Assembly (NCBI GenBank): GCA_032358165.1
Contig: JAALGY010000028.1
Coordinates: 620,001 to 684,000 of the forward strand
DNA length: 64,000 nucleotides
DNA from: Diplosphaera chodatii
Taxonomy: Eukaryota; Chlorophyta; Trebouxiophyceae; Prasiolales; Stichococcaceae
Reading direction: 5' to 3'
The translations under genes and the position numbers were made by a program. Under the pieces are notes generated by a model. The model was not told the origin of the DNA, made no database searches, and saw only the letters and a list, made by a program, of their open reading frames with translations. Positions 33,911 to 47,300 of the stretch are shown here, piece after piece. Numbering within the stretch: position 1 is the first letter of the stretch; each line of letters opens with the position of its first letter.

Positions 33911-34935
33911 CAACGGCCGCTGCTCTGGGATCGCCAAGAATTGGAGGCGGTTTGGGGCAGTGCTGGTGGTGTCCTGGCCGCTGCGAGCGGCAGCAGGTCA
34001 CTGTGACGCTGTCTGATCGGAACGCACGATGCTCCTGGGGCAAAGCTGTACAACGTCGAGCTGCAGCGATGGTCTGTGGCAGCTTGCCAGGGGGCAAGAT
34101 CGCTCCGCACGTGCTAAATATCACAGCACAGGACAGGGTGCGCTTGCCGCGCTGAGGACTTGCGCAGCGGGTGAGAAAACAGATGTAGCAGTGTAGCAAG
34201 CCGGAATGTCACGAACTAATCGTCAGCAAATGCCGCCGCCGCGCTGGCCGGCAGAATGTTTGAGCTCATGGTGAGATCTTGAACATCTCGCCCCCACGTG
34301 ATAGACCCGAAGACTGCTTCGAAGACACACTTGCAGAGGCACGTTCCGGAAACAACCTGCCAAATGTCTTTCATATACGGGCAAGCAGCCTTTCTCGTCA
34401 GATCCAGGCTTCGCAGCTTGCAAGTACTGGCCTGCGGCAATCGCCTAACTGACCGTTCACTTGGTCCCACACCCTCCTACAGATCGTTGTCTTGCTTGAT
34501 CAACAGGAGGAGTTACAACCACCTGTACACTTGACGTCGCCTGACCGACCCTGACACGAACATCGAATCCCACTCCAATGCCCGCAGGGCGGTGACCCAC
34601 CAAACTTCAGGATACTAGGGTGCGCTATTCCATGCTGCATGATTGGTGCAGCAGAGCATGGGTGCATGACTGTCAGAGTCTGCACGTGCATATCGAAAAG
34701 GCATGTCCTGCTGTTATGGGTCGATGGTTCGCAGAGGTTACACGCTCCTGCCGGCACGGACATGTCTGAACAGTGCGCTGACATCGGACTGCTGTGCACA
34801 AGTTGCAGGTCCGGATTTGGCCTTCATTACTGCACGCGGGATGCCGGGGCAGGGCGTAGGCCGTAAGCTGGCTGTGCAGGAACAATCCTTCCGCATATGC
34901 ATGGTCTGACGGGGTAGCGTCAGCAAGTCACCGCC
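33911..34935. promoter_or_regulatory. Divergent intergenic region, carrier / DUF2505-like gene
   Basis: About 1.0 kb between two divergent start codons. Short frames on both strands are unconvincing. No element recognised beyond its position as promoter sequence for both genes. Confidence 0.4.
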
Positions 34936-37900
34936 ATGCACTTCAAGGTCAGCGCGGTACTGCCCATCGATGCACGCACGTTTCTGGTGGAACGCGACGC
35001 AGCGGCATTCCGTGCCCTGGTGGCTAAGACTCAGAAGCTCGGCGCCCTCGAGATTGAGGACGGGTGGCGGGATGGCAATGTACAGGTGCTGTGGTGGTGC
35101 ATGGAGGCACACTACATGGCGTGTCGGAACAGTTGGACTCAGATGCACGATGCAATGCCTTTAATGGACGTCTGCGATACGTCATAGGCTGCTTGGCTCG
35201 CTACAAGTGCCAGTGGGCCAATTGCATGTGGCCTGCAGACCTCGACACATGGTCAGCTGGCCTCTGCAGGTGTTCAAGCTGGTGACAAAGCCCGACATCG
35301 ACCGCTTCGTGCCAAAGCGGCTGCAGCACTACATCCCAGGCGGCGAGCTGACGTACACCGACATCATCCGCTATGACCCTAAGCTGCTGGAGAACCCGCC
35401 GTTCAAGCTGATTGTGCATAGCATCCCGCCCGTCTTCAAGAGCAAGGTCAGCCACCTGGTTTGAGTAGTGCGGATGGATGCAGATGCGCCACATGTCGCA
35501 ATGGCCGCCTAGTTATTGCCCATAGACCATGGGTCGCATGGCAAGCTGGCCTCACATGTCCGGTGAGAGCCTGTGTGAAACTGCTTCTGCAGACGAAGAT
35601 CGACTGCGAGCTGACAATCGAGGAGGTGGAGGGCGGGAAATGTCGGCAGACACTGGAGGGCGATATCACCATTGGCATACCGGGCCTGGGCCGCATTGCT
35701 GAGCGCATCATCGGCTCCTCGCTGCGGGACGTGTACTCCGGCATCCCCGAGATCGTGGAGAGGTGCCCCTGCCTTAAGATGTCCAGGACAACTCCTTCGC
35801 ACGCATGTGCCTACCATTATTGTGCAGTCCTGTCGATGCTGCTGCTGCCTGGTCCACAGGTGGAACCTCTTCCGGGACGAGGTGCTGCAGCGGCCAGACG
35901 GGCGGGAGGTGCTGTTCAACGGGCGCCCGCCGCTGCAGGAGGATTGGGTGTCCAAACAGGTGCTCATTGTTTGGCAGCTGCTAAGCCCGTTGCTTTTTAT
36001 ATATTGCTGTCCGCAATAAACATTGCTGAGCGCCGCAGCCTGTGGTGTGACCTGCATGCTTGGACGTAGGTGGCTGATGTCCTGAGGCGGCCGTATGGCG
36101 CAGCAGCCAATGTGCCAGCAGGCCTGCAGCAGGCAGACCGCACGGAGTCCGTAGACACACTGGTGGCAGCGACAGCAAAGCCGGGCCTCGAAAGCGCGGC
36201 AGCTCCTGGCGCAGCAGCGGTGGTCAGCGCAGACCTTGGCGGCCTCGCCTCTTGCGGAGTTGCAGATCATGCCCAGGAGAGCGCAGCTGAGCAGGGCCGG
36301 GCAGGCCTCCTGGCAGCCGGCAGCCATGCCACAATGCAGCAGCCACCTGCGCAGAGATCATCGCCCTTTGCAGGGGTCCCGGGCACACTCAGCACAGACA
36401 ACAGTCCCAGGGTGCGTTGCACCAGCTGTGCTGTTTCCAATAGACGGCAAGTGTCATTCGACGTTCCTTGCGCCACATGTCTTGTTGAAAACTTGTCAGG
36501 TGTGACAACCACAAGCGACATCACCATGCTGTGCAGGTGCAGGATGTGGATGACCGGCGGCGGTCGGTTGCGCGGTTTGAGGGAGAGCTGTTCTACGAGC
36601 CAGACGATATCCCAGACAGCATGGACCCCGCTGCAGCAGATGAGCTGCGACAGGACCGTGCGGTGCGCCCTGCTGCCTGCTGCCAACCACCTCCGTTGCT
36701 GCCCCTGCCGCTGAACCCAAGGGCTGATGCCTGGTTTTGCTGGTCACCTGGCCGCACACCTGTGCAGCAAGTCATCGTTCGTCCAGTTGGAGTGTAGCGT
36801 CTCCTTTGGAGCTGCTGCTGCTCATCCTGTGACAGCTTGCACTGGCTGTCGGGCTCGAGTTGCTTCTGCCACGATGTGCAGGAAGCAATGGACTGGTACC
36901 GTGAGCAGTCAGTGACAGGGCAGCAGGCACCCGCCATATCAGCTGTGGACGAAGAGCCCTCAGATGACGGTGAGGTGTTCGCGGGGAGCAGTGAGAGCCC
37001 TGCACACCTAGCTGCTATCGCACTGTGCACTGCGTCAAGCGATGGCGGAATGATGTCAGGCTTCGAGGCACGCTCAGTGCGATGCAGGGTCAGTAACAGA
37101 GGCAGCTGGCAACCGGATGTGGTGGCGGCGGCATAAGCGCACAAAGTCGCAGGGCAGCATCAGCGACAGCGGCATGAAGCCTCCGCTGGCAGCCAACGCA
37201 AGCAACTACTCGCATTGGGCAACCTTCTGGGAGAAACAGTGAGTGCTTAGCCTGACCTTGTGAGCAGGATACCTGACTCCATCACTTTCTGCACTCATTG
37301 TGGCGTGTAACACTGCTATGCAGCAAGTTGCAGCCTTAGACGGGAACATGTGCCATTGTTGTGGCTACGAGTGCAATCTTCCGAGAACTTGCCCTGCAGG
37401 GCTGTGGCGCCACAGGAGCAAGCACCGCGGGCCGCCACACGGCTAGGGTACCTGTTCGGTACAGCAGTCAAATTGGGTGGGTGATGCAGGAGACCCTCTA
37501 CAGTACATGCTGCCATCAGCAGCTGGAGTCGACAATCGACTGATGCATTCAACCAACGGTCAGATGCCGTCGAAGATGGTGCCTGCTGGCTGCCCCGCAG
37601 GGCTCGTCCGGCCAACGCATACGCACGGCAACGAGAAAGGGGTTCAGGGGAAGGATGGCAAGGAGAAGGATGCTGCTGGCAGTGCGGGGAGCACGCCTGT
37701 GTCACGCAAGAAGTCCGTGGGCTTTGCAACTCCCATTGTGAATGGTATCCGGGAGGTGGGTGCTGAACGCTGTTGCAGTGATTTTGCACAGGCGCTGCCT
37801 GCTGTGGCCGGGTTCAAACCTGATAGCCACGTTAAACGGCATCATCCCGGCACTGCATCATGATGTCGGAACTGTGAGACACGCTGCTGACGGCTTGCTC

Positions 37901-38016
37901 ACATCTGCATACATGTGCAGGCAACGCCAGGCGCGTCAGACGACGACGAAGAGGAGGAGGATCCCACGAAAGAGAAGTTCTGCTTCTGCTTCCCGATGCC
38001 GCGCTCACATCACTGA
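34936..38016 (+). CDS. DUF2505/START-like (SRPBCC fold) protein with long disordered tail
   Basis: Starts at ATG 34936 (MHFKVSAVLPIDARTFLVER). Exons seen: 34936-35085, 35270-35446, 35593-35762, 35860-35959, 36070-about 36411, further exons to about 37756, and a last exon 37921-38016. The first four encode a compact domain: VPKRLQHYIPGGELTYTDII, PFKLIVHSIPPVFKSK, TKIDCELTIEEVEGGKCRQT, GDITIGIPGLGRIAERIIGS, SLRDVYSGIPEIVERWNLFR. The pattern (N-terminal FKVSAVLPID strand, alternating strands, GDITIGIPG and a long C-terminal helix) resembles DUF2505 and other START-like lipid-binding folds. The remainder is Ala/Gln/Ser-rich with SRKKSVGFATPIVNG and ends in an acidic run followed by FCFCFPMPRSHH. 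Ligand and role are unknown. Splicing between 36,400 and 37,500 is uncertain. Confidence 0.7.
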
Positions 38017-38617
38017 TCGGCCTCATGCAGCAAATGCTCATTGTGTCAGGTCGATCACACGTGTTGGCTTGGGCAGCTCGGGCAATACTCTTTGGTTGGG
38101 CGAGGGGTTGCAACACTGAAGTTTCCGGTACGATCCAGGTGTTGCATTAATCTTTCTGTGCACCAGAATGCTGGGCAAGCTGTTGCAATTCTGATTTGTG
38201 CATACCAGCCAGCCACGGTGCAGACTTGTATTCGAGGTAGATTAATGCCAAGGTCAACTCCACAGGCAGCCTGGTGTAAAACAAGCACAAGTAATGGGAC
38301 ATCTCGTGTTGCGCGGCGTGAAATGTGCAAGTATCATTGCACACATTTCGGTGATGCTAGACTGTGATGTCATGTTACCGTACAACCTAGGACTGCAGTG
38401 TCGTTAGCTGCTAGTTCCACAGGGCCATACGCCATGCATGTTAGCAGCTGATGGCATCCAGGCTATCTGGTCACTTTGTAGCTCTGCAGCAAAGCAGACG
38501 AAATTGTCAGCGCATTGCCAATATGCTGCAGCTGAACACCAGGTGAGACTGCCAGCACCCTGGCAACGCTGTAGCTGAATACACCTCCACGAAGGTTAAT
38601 TATTGTGAGGAAATGGA
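38017..38617. other. Convergent 3' region, DUF2505-like gene and TyrRS
   Basis: About 600 AT-richer bases between opposed stop codons. It should carry both 3' UTRs. I see no coding frame or RNA gene here. Confidence 0.4.
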
Positions 38618-40989
38618 TTAGGCGAAACAAGCGCAGAGAGGCTCTGTGGCTTTGCAGCGCACCTTGACCTTCTTGAGCAGCTCCTTCGCCTTGGGGTCGT
38701 TTGCAAAGTGGTCGCGCACTGGCTGCAAGATTGCGTTGATGGCGGCTGCGAGGGCTGGCTTCAGGTCACCTGCAGAACATTGCAGTGAACTCAAGCACGT
38801 CTGCAGCAATGACGTCCAATTCAGCTGCTGGCACCCAGTGTCACCATGCTACCATGGCCCTCGGCTCACCAGGGTGCAGCTTCTCAGCCGCATAATCTGC
38901 TGCAAGCTCTGTGTAGGAGTTGTACGTCCTGCAGGCAAAGCACAGCCAGATGCACAGCATAATCCATAACGACCAACCGATTGACTGTCATTGCTGCTGA
39001 TCAATGTCTCAACAACGCAGCAGTTTGCATCTGTGCCACTGACCTGTCGCCTCCAGCCGCCTCCTTGCGCGACACTGTGAGCTGGCCGAACCAGGGGAAC
39101 ACCACCATCTTAAGGTAGGCCAGGCATGGGTTGCCTTCCACCTGCCAGGGCGCGGCGGCTCAGGGCGTCAATGACGTCTGTACAGCTTCGCCGGGACGTT
39201 TTGAGGCCAGCACATGTCGCGTTCGTCACCACAGGCAGTCTGGCAGCAACAGCCAGGCAAAGCAACCGCTGCCTGCTGAACAGCATGGCGGCCCACCTCG
39301 CCGGGCGCTGCAAAGGCCTTCTTGACCTTGGTGCGGACCTCTGCCTCGCTGTCCTCCATGAAAATCGCTGACGCTGGGTCGCTCTTCGACATCTTCTCCT
39401 GGCCCTGTGTCAGCAGATGAGAGTAGGAGTTAGTCACCAGCAAGCAGCATCAGCATGCATGCTGCAATGGCAGAGCAGATATGTGCGGGGCTGCAACTCG
39501 TATGCAGTGGCCGCAGATCCGACATAATGTGACCAGAACGCAAGCATCGATAAATTGCAGCACCTGCAGCAGGCCGGGCATCATGGGGTGCGACAGCACC
39601 ACTGGCTTGAGCTTGCGCTTGGGCACGCACTCGTCGCAGTACTCCCGCGCCAGCATGTTGACCTTCCGCTGGTCCATGCCCAGCTGGCAGATGTCCGCCT
39701 GCTCGCCCAAGATCCCCTTTGCTATCGCCCAAGGTGTGCATGGGCACATGCATGATGACTGCTTGGATGACGCCTTGGTCACTACGCAGCAAACAAGGCT
39801 TTCAAAACCAGCGCTGAGGAGACGTTGCTGGAGATCGAGGCTCACCTTCAGGAAGAAGATGTCAGCGCACTGCATGCACGGGTAGAATATCTGCGCCGCC
39901 GACATCTCGGCCTCCTCAGAGCGCCCCATGATCTGGCCGCACCGCACGATGCGCTTCAGGTTATTTCGCCGCGCGATGTCCATGACCAGTGGCCAATACT
40001 CTGCTGCCCGCCTGCAGTGTTCAGAAGCACGTGGACATCATGCTGAAGACCACATCTTGTAAGGGAAATCCACTACCGCTGTGCACAGTCAATGTGTGCG
40101 TTCTGCTCGTCCTGTGCCCCCACTGACAAAAATGCGTCAGATGTCCGACTCACGAGTTGATCTCCTCGGATGCGCTGACAAACTGGACGCGCTGCATGTC
40201 CATGCCGACGGCCTTCCAGATCTCCACCATGTACTCGCCCACCACCTGGATCTTCTTCAGGTCGCCCCCCATCTTGTTGTTCAGCTGCGCAAAGTAGTCC
40301 GCCACCCTGCTGGCCAACAGTCAGAGTCAAGCAACAGAGCTCAGGACACAGAGTGTCGCACCAGCATGCGGGCGGCATGCGTCGCAGCTGGGTGTTGGGG
40401 TGGCACACATACCAGAACTTGAACGTCACGCCACATCGTGTCAGCTTATTGACGTTCAATGCCTTCAGCACCCCCTGTAGGCACGAAGGTTTGCTGATCA
40501 TACCCTGCAACACATGCCATTATCCATTGCTGAAAGCCACATGGCAAGCCTGATGCACGGCCCACCTGCGCTATGTGCATGCGGCCTGAGGGCTCAAAGC
40601 CATCGTAGGCCACGATGCTGGGTTTCTTATCCAGCAGGTTTCTGAGCTCGCTTTCCTGTATGCACTCCTCGGCAATGCTGCGGCAGAGCTTGAACTTGTC
40701 GTCGAGCGTCAGCCTACAAGTGATCATGCACGCAGTCAACCACTGCTTCCAGAACCACATCAGGCCAGTGGTACATAAGAGGACGTGTGCAGATCGCATG
40801 CACCGCATGACTGCATGGCGCAGGCGCGCACTCCGCTGAGGGCTTTGTCATGAGGTCTGACAGCCGATTGGTGATGTCTGAAAGGTCCTCCGCCACCGCA
40901 GACACATCTGGCTGAGCTGCCGCATCATTGTGGTTGTCGCTGGGTGGATCTGCGACGGCTTGGTCCGGGGCGTCAGCCCGATCTGCCAT
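38618..40989 (-). CDS. TyrRS: Cytosolic tyrosine--tRNA ligase (class Ic)
   Basis: About ten exons from ATG 40989 (MADRADAPDQAVADPPSD) to a stop at 38618. Landmarks in order: DKFKLCRSIAEECIQESELR; the active-site entry YDGFEPSGRMHIAQ (HIGH-equivalent, near 40600); VLKALNVNKLTRCGVTFKFW; VADYFAQLNNKMGGDLKKIQ; DIARRNNLKRIVRCGQIMGR; SAAQIFYPCMQCADIFFLK; ADICQLGMDQRKVNMLAREY; the KMSKS loop GQEKMSKSDPASAIFMEDSE (near 39390); GNPCLAYLKMVVFPWFGQL; and DLKPALAAAINAILQPVRDH. This is the eukaryotic/archaeal-type enzyme that charges cytosolic tRNA-Tyr, closest in pattern to plant TyrRS. It lacks the EMAPII-like C-terminal domain of animal forms. The first about 40 residues are Asp/Ala-rich and variable. 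The gene is divergent from ATR across about 400 bases. Confidence 0.95.
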
Positions 40990-41386
40990 GCTTGGCGGCT
41001 GACCAGCGCCTGGACTGCCGGTGGCGACACTGCAGCTCGACGATCACTGAGCTTCTGCAAGGAACACATCTACAATCACGCTCGGTGCTGGCTGAGGGGT
41101 GGTGGCCCGATCGGCAATGCAGGAGCCAGGAGGCCACCCTGCATCACCGCGTGCTGTGCTGTGCTTCGGTTGCAACAGCTCCGCTGCAGTGCACATGCAC
41201 TTCAGCACTTGCACGCGCATTCCCAAACGCACCATCCCACCTTTTGCACACTCTGCTTTCCCACCCGAATGCTTGCACCATGAGTGATGGCCACTATGTT
41301 ATTATTCTTTGAGAATGCATTTGCGCAGCTGCTCATGCAGGACCATGTGTGAATTGGCATAACAGCAGTTCACCTTAAACAGCTTG
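40990..41386. promoter_or_regulatory. Compact divergent promoter region, TyrRS / ATR
   Basis: The TyrRS and ATR start codons are 397 bases apart and face away from each other, so a shared bidirectional promoter is likely. The plus-strand frame begins at TTG 41384, but the first ATG is 41387 (MPDAPAADKAAAKGVRR). No TATA box is evident. Confidence 0.45.
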
Positions 41387-44300
41387 ATGCCAGATGCTCC
41401 GGCTGCCGACAAGGCGGCCGCCAAAGGAGTCAGGCGACCGCTGGGCGAGCTCGTCACTGAGATCAACACCTGCCTGGCCATCCCTGACGATGCGGCATCA
41501 GTGCAGCAGTCGTCCGACGGCAGTGGGGGCGCCAGCCGCGTGCGGGTGGCTCTGCCGCTGCTGTTTGATCATCTGGAGTCGGACCACGGTGCGCTGCTAG
41601 CTATCGTGTCGTTTCGAATGCGCGCTTCTGTCCAACGCGCACACGCGTGCATGCCGTGTGCCCATGCCAGGGTTCCCATCAAGGTGCTGACTTCCATGTG
41701 CAGACTGTGAGCATGTGACTCGCAGGGAGTGCCAGAAACGTACAGACGGTCGTGCGCATGGTGCATGTGTGCATGGACAGCTTCCCAACGCTGTTTGGAC
41801 CCACCAGCCAGGCGTTCTGCTTCCAGCTGATGCAGCGGCTGCTGGGCCTGCTCACGCTACAGCCCCCAGTCGAGTGCGCGACAGGCTGCACGAACCTTCG
41901 CGAGGTTCCGCTGGAGTCAAGTGATGCGCTTCCTTGCTTTGGAAGCGGTGTTTTCAGTACTCCTGCTTTTGCGACACAGGGGTGCGCATCCAATGGTGTG
42001 TGACTTGCTTTGCTCTATGACGACCATGCTGGCCCGTGACCAGCCGGAGGCCTACTCTTTGGTCTTCAGCGGAGCAATGTCTCTATCCTCAGGTATCTAT
42101 CTTGCATCATGATGCAGCGCTTGGGGCTACAATGACTGAACCCCCATGCCTGTGTTGTGAGCAAAGCTGAGGCCAGTACCTTTCCTTCCTCCGTGCAGAC
42201 TGTCACCAGGTGCTGCGTCTCATGAGTGTGCCTGGGGCCCTGCCAGCTGGCGCCGCTGCGCATGTCGCGTGCTTCAAAGCCGCTTGCACCGCAGCAGCAG
42301 CAGCAGACGCAGCCATAAACCCAGCGCATGTACCGCCTGCTGGCAATGCAGCCGCCCCAGAGCCCCTGCCGCACTGCACAGTCGCGCTGTGCACCGTGCA
42401 GCACTGCGAGGCGGCGCTGGCGGCGGCAATGAACCTTGCGGCGCACTGTGCTGGCAAGCTCCCACTCGTGGCTCCAGACGCCGAGCTGCAGTCTGCGCTC
42501 AGCCTCGCGATGGAGCTGATGCGCTTCGGCCACGCCGAGCTGCTGCAGCCCGCTGCGCTGGCGGCGGCAGAGGCGCTGGCGGCCGCGCTGCCGCTGCACA
42601 GGCTACCGGCGGCCTCGCTGCTGCAGTCCGTGCTGGCGACCCTGGACGCGGCTGCAGCCTCGGGCCGCCTGGCCAGCAAAGCAGCCTCGTCTGGCGGCTT
42701 GGGCCTCAGGGCGCTGCGCCTGCTGCAGCTCTGCATGGATGCCCTGGCGGCCTCCGGCGGGCTGGCGCCCGCGGCGCCTGGGCTGGTGCAAGCGCTGTGC
42801 CGTGCCAGCCTCGCGGCGGCACCAGCATCCTGCCTGCGGGCTGAGCTGCTGCACCTGCTGGCAGATGTCGTCACGGTCTTCCCACCTCTTGTGGAGGCCT
42901 GCGGCGCCTGCCTCGAGCTGCTGCCCAGCGGCTCGCAGGTGGCTGCAGCGCTTGTGCGGCTGCTACAGATTGCACAGCTGCTGGACACACCTACAGAGCA
43001 GCAGCCTGGCAGCGCCGAGCTCGCACCACAGGCAAGCGCACTCCTGAACAACTGTCATGATGCAGCTGGCACTGATCCAAACTCAAATCGTGTGTCATCA
43101 ACAACGACCCACAACATGGCTGCCACCTGTTTGCAGGACGATGACGCTCCGCAGGAGGGCGACAGTGCCTCAGCACGAAAGCGCCGCAGGCTGCGATACA
43201 ACACTGCTCGTGATGCTGCAGAAAAGGCAAAGCAGGCTGCTGCTACACAGTGCGCAACTGCTGACAGCGCTCAGATCAGGCCTGGCTTCGTGGCTGACCT
43301 CCTGCAGGTTGGTGCTGACCGCTGTTTGAAGCTGTTGCTTTGTACTCTTTCGTCTGCAATATGCACTAAGTAACAAGCAACTATTCCTCTGCACTGGGCT
43401 GTACGGTGCTCCGTCTCCATTTTCTGCAGTTTGCTGCAAGTTCTGCAAGTTCTGCAAAGTGTCCATGTTGTGTCCTCAGGCGTTGGAGGCACTGGTTCCT
43501 GGGCAGCGGGGAGCATGGAGCAACATGCAGTGTCTGCTCGCTGTGCAGACAGCGTTGGACAGCTGCAGCACTGCAGCAGCAGCTGCATGGCTACCACATC
43601 TAGGGCGCATCGTTGGCCGCTGGGTGGTGTGGGCAAGCAGCCAGGGTATATTAGCAGCCAACCAGCAAGCGGCATGGGCAGCAGTCGGTGAGTTCTGCTG
43701 CTCGGTCAACACCTCCACACTCGGTCGGCTGCCCTTGAAGCTGAGTGACACACGCCTGGAGTGCAGGTCTCGTTCATGACAAAACACTCGCACGTGGTAC
43801 AACCAAGTTCTCGCCATGGTTGCAGGGCTACTGGTTGCATTTGCAGCAGCTTGCATGCGCACCAGCTCTGCAGCCCCTGCCGATTTGCAGCAGCATGCAT
43901 TGGCTGGTGCATCAGCTGCATTTGCTGCTGCTGGCCTGAGCACAGCCCAGCTAGAGGCCATACTGCGCCTGCCATGGCAAAAGATGCAGGTGTGTAACAG
44001 TTCAGCACCTCAGTGCAGATGTGTTGTATATTCACAATGGTAAATGCTTCATGGCATTCACATGATATCAGTCTACAATTTGCTGCGCCATGTCCTGCAC
44101 GCAGGCTGGTGCCGAGGATGCATCGCTTACAGCAGCAGCATTGGACAGTCTGTGTGCAGCTTATGCAGCTGCATGGCTGGGAAGCGCAGGGTGTATGCCC
44201 AGTGCCGCACTGCTGCGGGAGCTGCTCACCACTGCTGCGAAGCACACTGCCGCCCCCCTGCAGGCTGCGGCAGCACAGCTTGCACCGGCAGTGCTGGGCG

Positions 44301-47300
44301 CTGCTGCATATGCTTCTGCAGCAGGCCTGTCACAGGTGACCGATGAAGCACTCCAGCTGCCACTACTCATGCCAAAGTCGACCACATCACTACCACAAAC
44401 TTGACCGCATGTATATGGTGTCACCAGGTGTCATCGCAAGCCAAGTCCGAGGGGCGTGCGGAATCATATAAGCTGCTGGCAAGCCTGCGTAGCAGTGCAA
44501 GCTCGGGCGTTCGGCTGGCTGTTGCGCTGGCCCTGCGAGACTGCTTGTACTTCGACGCTTTGTGCCGGCCTGGTTTGGCAGATATATGTCGAACCCTGTC
44601 TTCAGGTGAATGATGCAAGTCAACAGTCAGTCAGGCATGAGGCTGCAACCTCTTGCATCGTCTGTGCCAACAGCACCTGGTCTGCTATGCAACATCGTCA
44701 CTCTGCACATTCAAGTCGAACAGGACACCCACTGCTTGACACTGGTACCCTGCAACCATGCAGCTGAGACTGCCGGGCGTGGCCACATTGGACACAGTCA
44801 GCGCTGGACATCAGCAGCTCAGGTCACCATCCAGAACCTGGTGTCCTCCAGAGTGGACTTCAGCAGACTGGAAACGTATGCAACACATCTGCTCGCAAAT
44901 GAGGCAAAGCCGGAGGTGCAGGTGGGCTTGCTGCAATCACCCATCCTGTCTCGTGGAGGGTCGTGCTGGTGGATCTGTTACAACCATCAACCCGGCCATC
45001 GGCAGCTTGTCTGTCTGCTTGCTCCTGCAGGCGGCTATGTTGGGGACATTAGTCCATTACTTCAAGGCAGCGTCTGCTGCTTCGTTACCGGCAGCCCGTG
45101 AGCTGCTGCTGCGCTGCTGGGAAATGGCCGGAAGGTGACAGTCCTGCATACAAAGTTGACCAGTGCATGGTGTTGAGCGCTGTTCGCATGGTGAATGCAG
45201 CTGTGACGATACATGTATGTCGCATCAGCAGAGCATGTAGTGTCCTGCGGCAGGCACGGCAGCACCCCTGTTCGAGCTGTGCTGGCGGCATCAGTGCACG
45301 TGCTCGCAAGCCCAGCGGTGGTTGCTGCTGCCTTTGGCAATGCAACAGACACGCCGGATGCTGCCGCAAAGTGTGAAAAGGCACTTATTCAGGTGCGCAC
45401 CACATGCCTGCCGCCATTGCTGTCGATATCTGCAACTGGAGATGTCAGCCTCGACACGATGCCAAGGAGCATGCCGATGGGCTGAGTGCCACACAGCGAT
45501 GTCTGTGTGCTACTGTTGCAGAAACTGCAGAGGATGATGGAACCCAGCGGCTCCCGCTACTCGGAGTCCCAGGAGGGTCTGCTCAAGGTCATAGCGGCAC
45601 TGGGCGCCACGCTGACCACGCCATCGACGCAGATGCTGCTGCTTGGAATGCTGATTGCACGCCTGGGCGACGGCTGCGCCAGGATGCGCGCCACTGTGGC
45701 CAGTCTGCTGGAGGGTACGCCTGCTGCATGCAGATACGTACGTCGACATGCGCTGCTGTGCACAGTTCGAGGCGCCAATGCCATCCTAGGGAATGCACGT
45801 GAATAGGACTAGCAGCAAGCAAGGAGATGGAGCTGCACGAGCTCGTGCTTGGCACGCCCGGGCTGCTGGCCTGGCTGGGGCAGCACTTCACCTCGTCCAG
45901 TGCCATCCTGGGTGCGGCCTGCTGATGGAAAGTCTTTGCAGCTGCTGAAGCCAAACCATGCACAGCTGGGCGGTTTGCCTGCACAAGATGCTGTCGAGTC
46001 TGCATTGAGGGTGCGCACTTGTTCGCAGACCCTCTGGCAGATGTGCTAGAGATGACAGTACCACAGCTGGTGTGGAAGGTGCTGCCTGCCGCCATACCAG
46101 ACCTCATGGCTGCAAAGGTATCAAAACCGCCCTCATTATTGTTCTTGCAGTGCACACAGCTGTGTATGTTTCTGCGTATTTTTGAGCATTGACGTTCCAC
46201 TTCATCATGACGCCACAAATTTCTTTGCAGGACCGCACTTCACTGGAAGCTCTGGCAAAGCATGCTCACCTGAGCTTTGAAGATGTCATAACCAGTTTTG
46301 GCCACCACGCTCTTGCCAAGCACTTGTTTGAAGGTAGCAGATCATGTCGACCCTTGTTGTAGTATGTTTGCAGCACGCTCATTAATATCTATGTGTATTG
46401 TTATATGTCTGTCCTGAACTGCAGGCAAGCAGGACCTCAATGCGTCTGTAGATCTCATTTGTCAGAGCATGCCGAACTTCAAAGGGTATCTGCAAAGCTG
46501 CGTACACCTCGTCTTTGCTGACCTGATTGGGAGTGCCAGCGACCTGCCTGACTGGACTGATAGCACTGCTGTGCCGCAGGTAAGCACTTCAAGTGTCCTG
46601 GTTGTGCAGCTGACAGGCAATACATGCTTCAGAACACAGATCCTTCCTTATATTGGTGCATTCTTGCTGCAGGCAGTGCAATCACGACTCCTTGTTGTGC
46701 TTCAAACGCTCGCACACGAGGTGGACCCAGGCTCCAAGGTCGACGTTGCACAGTTTCTGGCAGGTGAGCTGTGCAGGACGTGCATATCATGTCAGGAATG
46801 CTTGTAGGTGGCAAATCAACTCGTGTGCAAGGAGCCGACCTGTGAAGTATCTTCACGTCACCTGCTGCAGACCGAGACATCGTTACATGGGTTCTGAAGA
46901 CGTATGGCGACATGCTGGACCGCAGCCGCCAGGCGGACGCACCCGAGGAAGTGTTGCTGTGCAAGACGCTGCGAAGCGTCATGCTGCTGATCTGCCTGAT
47001 AGAGCAGCACATCATCCGCTTTCTGCCTCAGGTGATACAATAAAGGCTTTGGCCCAGCCACTGACTGTATGACCCTGCATCGTTATCACACACGGCCTGA
47101 CTGTTGGCGGCACTGGCAGGTCTACCACCTGTCGTGTGCTGCGACTGCCACAGGTCATGGTGCTCCTGACTGGAGCAGTCAGTAAGGGCAAGCCAGCCGC
47201 GCTCAAGCTGCAGGCCCTGCACGGGTGGGCGGTACTGGTGCAGGCCCTGCTGAAGCATGCCCCTGCGCAGCTCGCCAATGTCATGCACCAGGTGCCAGTC

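Noticed and set aside
33911..33937. Carrier start at 33937 (TTG read as Met)
   Set aside because: The codon is TTG. The first ATG after the upstream in-frame stop is 33910.
42203..43051. 282-codon open frame antisense to the long ATR exon
   Set aside because: It mirrors the Ala/Leu-rich, GC-rich ATR HEAT-repeat exon. Its Ser/Ala/Cys composition is typical of an antisense shadow, and the sense frame fits ATR.
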